64,000 nt of DNA from Hyphomicrobium_B sp001006785 (lineage in GTDB: Bacteria; Pseudomonadota; Alphaproteobacteria; Rhizobiales; Hyphomicrobiaceae): positions 496,001-560,000 of the forward strand of contig NZ_CDHO01000003.1 of assembly GCF_001006785.1 (NCBI RefSeq), written 5' to 3'. A program made the translations under genes and the position numbers. Positions 58,378 to 64,000 of the stretch are shown here, piece by piece (position 1 is the first letter of the stretch; each line of letters opens with the position of its first letter). The notes beneath the pieces are model-generated. The model did no database searches. It was not told the origin of the DNA and worked only from the letters and a program-made list of their open reading frames with translations.

Positions 58378-61071
58378 TTAGAACTTCACCTTCACGCCAC
58401 CGTAGGCAGCGAACGGTAGGGCAGGTGTAATCGAGCGTTGACGGCCACCCTCGTCCGGCTCTTCGAACTCGATCGGCGGGGTGTCGGCAGCGCCGCCCAC
58501 GTTGGCAAGCTCGGCGTTGTAGTAGGTGCCATAGAGCCCGTAGCGACGATCGAAGACGTTCTCGAACAAGCCATAGATCTGGATGTGATCCGTCACATCG
58601 TAGGACGTATGCAGGTTAAGTCTCGCAAATCCCGGCAGCGGGCTGTCCTGGTTGCCTTCGTCGCCGGTGAAGAACTGGCTGCTCAGAGCGACGAGGTCCG
58701 AACCGAACTTCCACTTCTGTGTCAGCCAATAGTCGAAGCCGACCTTGAAGCGATGCCGCGGCGTGCCCGGCAGGGTATCGCCGGGACGCACGTTGACGCA
58801 ATGCGGAGCGTCATCGTCCGTAGGATCCGGGGCGCCATCGCATACCACCGCATGCGGATTGTCAGGCGACGACAACTGGATCGAGTCCCTGAACGTCGCA
58901 TCGAGATAAGTGTAGTTGGCGTAGGCATAGAGCCGGCGCGACCGGTATTCGACGCTCGCCTCGACGCCCTGGCGCAGCGTATCGCCGGCGTTCAGGAAGT
59001 AGCCGCGGCCATTCGAGGTCGCATCCGCGACGCTCAGGATATCGTCCGTATTGAGCGTGCGGAAAACGCCGAGGCTCCAGTTAAGCCGGTCCCCCGTCCA
59101 TCCAAGGCCCTGCTCGCCGCGGATACCGAGCTCAACCGTCCGCGACACGACTTGCTTGAGCGGCGGGTCGGCGGTCAGGAAGCTCTCGATGATGCACGGC
59201 AGTTCCGGATCGGAGCACGCGATCTCCGCAGGCGTCGGTGCACGGTTGGCCTCCGAGTAGCCGCCATAGAGCGAGAGGCCCGGAGCAAGCTGATAGGTCA
59301 AACCAGCCATCGGATTGAAACGGTTGTACGTGTTGGTGCCGTTCAGCGCTTCGAGTTCTTCGCTGTCCGTGTTGTTCTTGATCTTGATCTGCGCGAAGTT
59401 GAAGCGGCCGCCAACCGTCAAAGCGAGGCGATCGGTGAGGTCTGTCGTATTGAGGAAGTACGCGCCGAAATAATCGTTCGTCGTCGTCAGGTTGCGCGGC
59501 GTGACGTCGTCGGAACCGCATTCTTCTCCGGGCGCGACGGGCACTGGGCAATCGTCATCATCCGGCGGAGCGACGAACTTGATACCGGTGCCCGCCACAA
59601 CGAAGCGCGGAAGGAACGTGCCAAGCTCACTGTTCGCCGTATAACCGACACGGCCGTGATCGTAGCTCGTGCCGACGGTGAACTGGTTGCGGTAGCCAAA
59701 AAGACGAGACTTGTCGGTCGCCTGCAAGGCGATGCCCCAGCTATCTGCGTCCTGGCTCGTACGATCGATGGAGCCATAATGCGCGGTTGGATCGAAGTTG
59801 ATCGTGCCGTCCGGATTAACGCCCGGCGTTCCCGGCTTGCCAAACGCGATACCGTCTTCGATACACAGAAGGCCGGGCGCGTCATCGCACTCCTCTGCCT
59901 CGGCGATATTGCCGTCAACGTGCTTCTGCTTGAAACGGCGGTAGTAGGCGTTGCCCGAGATCGACAGCGTGTCGGTCGCCTTGACCGTGCCGTTCAGCTG
60001 ATAAAGCTGGAGCATATTGTCCGTCGTCTGCGGCGACGTGAAGGTGCGATCCCAGCCGCGTTCCGCAAGCAGCTCCTCAGGAGCCGCTGCCGTCACGCCG
60101 ACATGGTTGTCCGCGCCGGTGAAGTTGAAGTGGAACTCCGACCAGGCGTTCTTGAAGCCGAGATCCAGGTATCCGCGGCGCACTTCAGCATCGGAGAAAT
60201 CGCGGAAGCCGTCGTCATTGATGGCTTCGAACGCGCCATAGATCCCGAAGTTGCCGACCTGCTGGCCAGCTTGTGTCGAAACCTGCTTGCGTCCGAACGA
60301 GCCGAAGCGTGTGTCGACTTCGGCGCCCTGATAGTTGAAGCCGTCCTTCATCTCGATATTGATCGCACCGCCAAGGGCGTTGAGACCGAAGATCGGATTG
60401 CCGCTCATCACCGTGATGTTGTTGATGGCGTTCGACGGCAGGAAATCCCAGTTCACGGTATCGCCGAAGGCTTCGTTGATGCGGGTGCCGTTCTGATAGA
60501 CGGCGAGACCCTGCGCTACGCCGTTGACGGGCGAGGCTTCAAAGCCGCGGTATTGAACGTTTGTCTGGAACTGATTGCCCTGCAGGTCGCCGACGATGAT
60601 GCCCGGCACGCGAGCTTGCAGCGCTTCCTGCGGAATGACGGTTTCATCGCGCTTGAAGTCGGTCGCCGTGACCTGCGAAACGGCTGCAGGAACCTTCTCG
60701 ACAGGAATTGAACTCGCCCCAAACGGCGACATCTTCACATTGGACGGCGGAACTTCTGACGTCGACGTCTCTACCGGAGCTTGCGGCGCTGCTTCCGCCA
60801 CAGGCTGAGGCGCAGGTTGCGGTTGAGCTTTCGGCTTCTTCTGAGCCTGCTTCACCGGCTTCGGTTTGGCCTGCTGCTGGATCACTTTGACTTCAGGGAG
60901 GTTGCCCCCGGAGTCGGCCGGCGCTTGTTGCGCGGCAGCTGGCGCCTGATCCGCCGCAGCCGGCGGGTTTTGTGAGGTCGCTCCGGCATCCTGTGCCTGC
61001 GCAGAAGCGACGCCATCGCACACCGCAAACAACGCGATGACCGCTGCCGACGCAAAAAGATGACGCCTCAT
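58378..61071 (-). CDS. TonB-dependent outer-membrane receptor with acidic, cysteine-bounded loops
   Basis: An 897-residue receptor with a signal peptide (ending A-S-A-Q-A), a long Pro/Ala/Lys-rich linker, a plug (T-N-V-Q-Y-R-G-F-E-A-S-P) and a barrel ending V-K-F. Four putative extracellular loops contain paired cysteines around acidic residues, for example E-E-C-D-D...C, D-D-D-D-C-P...E-E-C and C-D-G...D-D-D-A-P-H-C. Such loops could bind metal cations. In methylotrophs, receptors of this general type take up lanthanides (LutH) or other chelated metals, but specificity here is inferred. It is monocistronic. Confidence 0.82.
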   Translation of the reverse strand: MRRHLFASAAVIALFAVCDGVASAQAQDAGATSQNPPAAADQAPAAAQQAPADSGGNLPEVKVIQQQAKPKPVKQAQKKPKAQPQPAPQPVAEAAPQAPVETSTSEVPPSNVKMSPFGASSIPVEKVPAAVSQVTATDFKRDETVIPQEALQARVPGIIVGDLQGNQFQTNVQYRGFEASPVNGVAQGLAVYQNGTRINEAFGDTVNWDFLPSNAINNITVMSGNPIFGLNALGGAINIEMKDGFNYQGAEVDTRFGSFGRKQVSTQAGQQVGNFGIYGAFEAINDDGFRDFSDAEVRRGYLDLGFKNAWSEFHFNFTGADNHVGVTAAAPEELLAERGWDRTFTSPQTTDNMLQLYQLNGTVKATDTLSISGNAYYRRFKQKHVDGNIAEAEECDDAPGLLCIEDGIAFGKPGTPGVNPDGTINFDPTAHYGSIDRTSQDADSWGIALQATDKSRLFGYRNQFTVGTSYDHGRVGYTANSELGTFLPRFVVAGTGIKFVAPPDDDDCPVPVAPGEECGSDDVTPRNLTTTNDYFGAYFLNTTDLTDRLALTVGGRFNFAQIKIKNNTDSEELEALNGTNTYNRFNPMAGLTYQLAPGLSLYGGYSEANRAPTPAEIACSDPELPCIIESFLTADPPLKQVVSRTVELGIRGEQGLGWTGDRLNWSLGVFRTLNTDDILSVADATSNGRGYFLNAGDTLRQGVEASVEYRSRRLYAYANYTYLDATFRDSIQLSSPDNPHAVVCDGAPDPTDDDAPHCVNVRPGDTLPGTPRHRFKVGFDYWLTQKWKFGSDLVALSSQFFTGDEGNQDSPLPGFARLNLHTSYDVTDHIQIYGLFENVFDRRYGLYGTYYNAELANVGGAADTPPIEFEEPDEGGRQRSITPALPFAAYGGVKVKF

Positions 61072-61490
61072 GTCCCGTATTCCCCCATGTTCCCGCTTCC
61101 CCCCTTGCCTTTCACTGGCAAATGTTCAGGAGCGGACGTCCCCAGCGGTAAAGCCCAAAAACCGCCACAAGCTACGGAAATGGGCTTTTGCAGGGTGGGT
61201 CAATCCTTGCTCGGATAGGATTACTTCCCGATCGGGATTTCCCTACACAGTCGTGGCGAAAGCATCACTAAGTCACGGAATAATAGGAATGCAGCATCGG
61301 ATAATCGGGAAGTTTTTCCCGATTTTTGAGTGAGTGTTTTTGAGGTTGCCTATCAAAGGCGGAGAATGATTCTCTGCCGCCAGGGCGTGCCAGCGTCGTG
61401 CAGACGCCGGACGATGAAAATGCGATTGCCGAGTCGCGAACGACCGCGCCGCAAAGGCGACGCGATCAAAGGATCGTGTGAACGCCGCGA
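61072..61490. promoter_or_regulatory. Upstream region of the receptor with repeated TCCCGAT palindromes
   Basis: The perfect palindrome TCCCGATCGGGA lies at 61226-61237. AATCGGGAA-N4-TTCCCGATT lies at 61303-61324. Both use the same TTCCCGAT arm and are 155 and 230 bp upstream of the receptor ATG. They look like operator sites; the second could also form an RNA hairpin followed by TTTT on the plus strand. No gene is seen in this 419-bp stretch. Confidence 0.45.
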
Positions 61491-62210
61491 TTAGGCCAAC
61501 CGCAGACCGCTCTTGAAATTATCGTAGATCGTCTTTGCAGTTCGATTGAACGCCGGCAGCCGTTCGGCAACATCAGACTTGAGCCGCCCGGCGGCACCCT
61601 TCCCGAGCGCGACGTCAAGAGCCTGCGCGTAGACCGGGATCGCCGCCCAATCCGCCACCGTCTGTTCCATGATCTCGACGTGGAATTGGAAGCCGTAAGC
61701 ATTATCGCGATAGCGGAAAGCTTGCACCGCGCAGGCATCCGACGATGCCAGCACATGCGCGTCGTCGGGCAGGCTGACGACTTCGGCGCCATGCCATTGC
61801 AAGACATCGATCGGATCTGAGATGCCTCGGAAAATACGATCGTTCAAACCCGCCTGGGTTTGCTTCACGGTCAATAGACCGACTTCCGGAGTCTTCCCCA
61901 GCGCGACCTCGCCGCCAATCGCGGCAGCGAGAAGCTGGTGTCCAAGGCATATGCCGAGATACGGCCGGCCGAGATCGACGACGAATTTTCGGATCGCGGC
62001 TTTCTCAGCAACAAGCCACGGATACTTGTCTTCCTGCCAGACGTCCTGAGGACCGCCCATAACGACCATCATGTCGTATGCCGACAGATCCGGCACCGTC
62101 TCTCCGGCATCAAGCTCGACGGTATCCCACGTCCATCCATCGGCTTTGAAGAACTCCCGAAAAATTCCGGGATGCTCGACATCGACGTGCTGAAGTACCA
62201 GAATTTTCAT
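61491..62210 (-). CDS. Class I glutamine amidotransferase (GuaA-like domain)
   Basis: A 239-residue stand-alone amidotransferase with the nucleophile block G-I-C-L-G-H-Q-L and the H/E pair of F-Q-F-H-V-E. It resembles YfeJ/GMP synthase-like proteins that hydrolyse glutamine or gamma-glutamyl amides. It lies 137 bp downstream of gmaS on the same strand, so a role with gamma-glutamylmethylamide or glutamine is possible, but this is guesswork from context. Confidence 0.85.
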   Translation of the reverse strand: MKILVLQHVDVEHPGIFREFFKADGWTWDTVELDAGETVPDLSAYDMMVVMGGPQDVWQEDKYPWLVAEKAAIRKFVVDLGRPYLGICLGHQLLAAAIGGEVALGKTPEVGLLTVKQTQAGLNDRIFRGISDPIDVLQWHGAEVVSLPDDAHVLASSDACAVQAFRYRDNAYGFQFHVEIMEQTVADWAAIPVYAQALDVALGKGAAGRLKSDVAERLPAFNRTAKTIYDNFKSGLRLA

Positions 62211-62268
62211 CGGCTCAATCCACCTTCTGCATCTCGATGCGCGCGAGCGTTAGGGCTCTTAAACGACA

Positions 62269-62301
62269 CGAACTCGCAGACGGAAAACGTCTGCGAGTTC
62301 G
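62269..62301 (-). terminator. Hairpin downstream of gmaS, probable terminator
   Basis: CGAACTCGCAGACG (62269-62282) and CGTCTGCGAGTTCG (62288-62301) form a perfect 14-bp stem with a 5-nt loop. Only a weak T-run follows on the minus strand. It lies between gmaS and the amidotransferase gene and probably limits read-through. Confidence 0.65.
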
Positions 62302-62347
62302 AAAGATGATCGATCAGGGAGAATCTTGGCACCCTCCCTGCCGTCCG

Positions 62348-63682
62348 TCAGATGTCGAGCGTGTGGTCGCGTTCCCACTGCGTGAGGTGGGACACGTACG
62401 AGTTCCACTCCTTCATCTTCATCTTGATGTAAGAGTCGGAGAATTCCACGCCGAGTGCTTCCTTGAGCTCCGTGTCCTTGTCGAAGTTCCTCAAGGCATC
62501 GAGCAGATTGAGCGGCAGTTTCGGCGCATCCTTCACGAGATGACCGTCCTGGTACATGTCGATGTCCTGGCGCTTGCCCGGATCAGCCGACTTGTTGATG
62601 CCGCTGAGGCCTGCAGCAATGATGACCGACTGCAACAGGTACGGGTTCACGGCGCCATCCGGCAAACGGATCTCGAAGCGGCCCTTGCCCGGCACGCGAA
62701 CCATGTGCGTGCGGTTGTTGCCGGTCCAGGTGACCGAGTTCGGCGCCCACGTTGCACCCGAAGCCGTTCTCGGCGCGTTGATGCGCTTGTACGAGTTGAT
62801 CGTCGGGTTGGTGATGGCTGCGAGAGCTTCCGCGTGGCGCATGATGCCGCCGAGGAAGTGATAGCCCTGCTTCGACAGGCCCATCTCGTCGGACCCATCA
62901 TAGAACGCGTTGACCTTGCCCGACTTATCCCAGACCGAGATATGCGCGTGGCAACCGTTGCCGGTGAGGTTCATGAACGGCTTCGGCATGAACGTGGCGC
63001 GAAGACCGTGCTTCTCGGCGATCGCACGCGTCATGAACTTGAAGAACGCGTGGCGGTCTGCAGTGAGCAGCGACTCGTCGAAGTTCCAGTTCATCTCGAA
63101 CTGGCCGTTCGCGTCTTCGTGGTCGTTCTGGTATGCGCCCCAGTTCAGCTCCTGCATGTAATCGCAGATTTCGGCGATCACATCATAACGGCGCATCAGC
63201 GCCTGCTGGTCGTAGCAGGGCTTCGCGGCGTTGTCCTTGCCGTCCGACACCTGCGTGCCGTCGGAGTTGGTCAGGAAGAACTCGCATTCGACGCCGGTCT
63301 TGACGTAGAGACCTTTGGCGGCGGCCTGCTCGCGCAGCTTTTTGAGGATGACGCGCGGAGCCTGGGCAACCGGCTTGTCTTCCATGACGAGGTCGGCGGC
63401 AACCCAGCCGATCTCACGGTTCCACGGGAGCTGGATCAGCGACGTCGGATCGGGGACGCCGAAAAGATCCGGATGCGCCGGCGTCATGTCGAGCCAGGTT
63501 GCGAAACCGGCGAAACCTGCACCGTCCTTCTGCATATCGGCGATCGCCGAAGCAGGCACGAGTTTAGCGCGTTGATAACCGAAAAGGTCGGTGAACGAGA
63601 TCATGAAATAGCGGATACCGCGTTCTTTCGCGATCGTCGCCAAGTCGAGATCTTGCGCACTCGGAGCTAGATCTAAAGGCAT
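62348..63682 (-). CDS. gmaS: Gamma-glutamylmethylamide synthetase (type III glutamine synthetase-like)
   Basis: A 444-residue glutamine-synthetase-fold enzyme with E-C-E-F-F, the G-N-G-C-H-A-H-I-S metal and ATP block, and N-R-T-H-M-V-R-V-P-G-x-G-R-F-E-I-R in the active site. Length and motifs match GmaS, which ligates methylamine to glutamate with ATP as the first step of the N-methylglutamate pathway. The gene upstream is the end of N-methylglutamate synthase subunit C, which makes GmaS much likelier than an ordinary GlnA. Confidence 0.92.
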   Translation of the reverse strand: MPLDLAPSAQDLDLATIAKERGIRYFMISFTDLFGYQRAKLVPASAIADMQKDGAGFAGFATWLDMTPAHPDLFGVPDPTSLIQLPWNREIGWVAADLVMEDKPVAQAPRVILKKLREQAAAKGLYVKTGVECEFFLTNSDGTQVSDGKDNAAKPCYDQQALMRRYDVIAEICDYMQELNWGAYQNDHEDANGQFEMNWNFDESLLTADRHAFFKFMTRAIAEKHGLRATFMPKPFMNLTGNGCHAHISVWDKSGKVNAFYDGSDEMGLSKQGYHFLGGIMRHAEALAAITNPTINSYKRINAPRTASGATWAPNSVTWTGNNRTHMVRVPGKGRFEIRLPDGAVNPYLLQSVIIAAGLSGINKSADPGKRQDIDMYQDGHLVKDAPKLPLNLLDALRNFDKDTELKEALGVEFSDSYIKMKMKEWNSYVSHLTQWERDHTLDI

Positions 63683-63734
63683 TTATCACTCCCGTGATTT
63701 TTGTCGTTTGTATTATTTAAATAGAAGGGGCGGC

Positions 63735-64000
63735 TTACAAGCCGCCCGCCCCATTATTGACTCCAGGAATCCAGTTCGTTCCGGCGAGCGGCACACGTGC
63801 CATCGCAGCGGCTTCCATCGTCAGTGCGCAAAGATCTTCCGGCTCGAGATTGTGAATATTGTTGTGACCGGCGGCGCGAGCCACGGTCTGAATCTCGAGG
63901 GTCATCACCTTGAGGTAGTTGGCGAGACGGCGGCCGGCACGAACCGGATCGAGAAGCTTCGACAGCTCCGGATCCTGCGTCGTGATGCCGGCAGGGTCTT
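63735..64000 (-). CDS. mgsC: N-methylglutamate synthase subunit C, 3' part (partial)
   Basis: The minus strand from the window edge encodes 87 residues that match the C-terminus of the glutamate-synthase-like FMN domain. They open D-P-A-G-I-T-T-Q-D-P-E-L-S and continue with E-I-Q-T-V-A-R-A-A-G-H-N-N-I-H-N-L. The stop is TAA at 63735-63737 and gmaS follows 52 bp downstream, the usual mgs-gmaS order. MgsC forms N-methylglutamate from gamma-glutamylmethylamide or methylamine and glutamate. The rest of the gene lies outside the window. Confidence 0.88.
   Translation of the reverse strand, partial: DPAGITTQDPELSKLLDPVRAGRRLANYLKVMTLEIQTVARAAGHNNIHNLEPEDLCALTMEAAAMARVPLAGTNWIPGVNNGAGGL

Overview
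The window (about 60 % GC, dense, mostly overlapping operons) looks like a chromosome segment of a methylotrophic, denitrifying alphaproteobacterium, most likely Hyphomicrobium or a close relative. The reasons are a trimethylamine dehydrogenase, a gamma-glutamylmethylamide synthetase with the end of N-methylglutamate synthase, PQQ biosynthesis genes, an AcpXL very-long-chain fatty acid cluster (a rhizobiales lipid A trait), NnrS and an oxygen-independent ubiquinone pathway. The genus is an inference from gene content. No rRNA, tRNA, CRISPR array or insertion sequence was seen.

Region 1 (1-24 kb) reads as an island for life at low oxygen. A cysteine-free Crp/Fnr regulator and a P450 lie beside ubiV-ubiU-ubiT, with ubiD-ubiX divergent. 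Next comes a minus-strand operon for a hotdog/SDR fusion, an FkbH-type HAD protein and a small ACP. It diverges from an acpXL-fabZXL-ketosynthase-dehydrogenase cluster in which the KS-beta/KS-alpha pair occurs twice. Then come pqqA (a 35-residue gene), pqqD and pqqE, a PuuD-like membrane protein, a SerC homologue, a dihydroorotate dehydrogenase-like protein, an FmdE-like protein and NnrS. Three upstream regions carry TTG-N8-CAA boxes at or near the class II (-41.5) position relative to readable -10 boxes, which suggests one FNR/FixK/DNR-type regulon.

Region 2 (24-31 kb) holds a CorA-like transporter with a very long N-terminal part, a 47-residue membrane peptide, and a heme uptake set (TonB, a heme monooxygenase-like protein and a TonB-dependent receptor).

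Region 3 (31-45 kb) is a trimethylamine module on the minus strand. It encodes trimethylamine dehydrogenase, a 1063-residue fusion of a membrane/FeS heterodisulfide-reductase-like protein to EtfB, EtfA, an APC permease and a GcvT-like protein. A divergent GntR regulator follows, then a substrate-binding protein and glutamate dehydrogenase. Proposed flow: TMA is demethylated to DMA, electrons pass through the ETF to the quinone pool by way of the fused FeS protein, and methylamine nitrogen enters glutamate through GmaS/Mgs at the right edge.

Region 4 (45-64 kb) is mixed: a DUF937 protein, a well supported 84-nt small RNA with its own promoter and terminator, a LysR regulator, a degenerate NuoE/NuoF-like protein followed by a 52-residue peptide, an MHS transporter, a secreted catalase-like protein beside an ECF sigma/anti-sigma pair, MsrB, AlkA, a HugZ-like protein, NagZ, a second TonB-dependent receptor with acidic cysteine-bounded loops, a class I amidotransferase, gmaS and the 3' end of mgsC.
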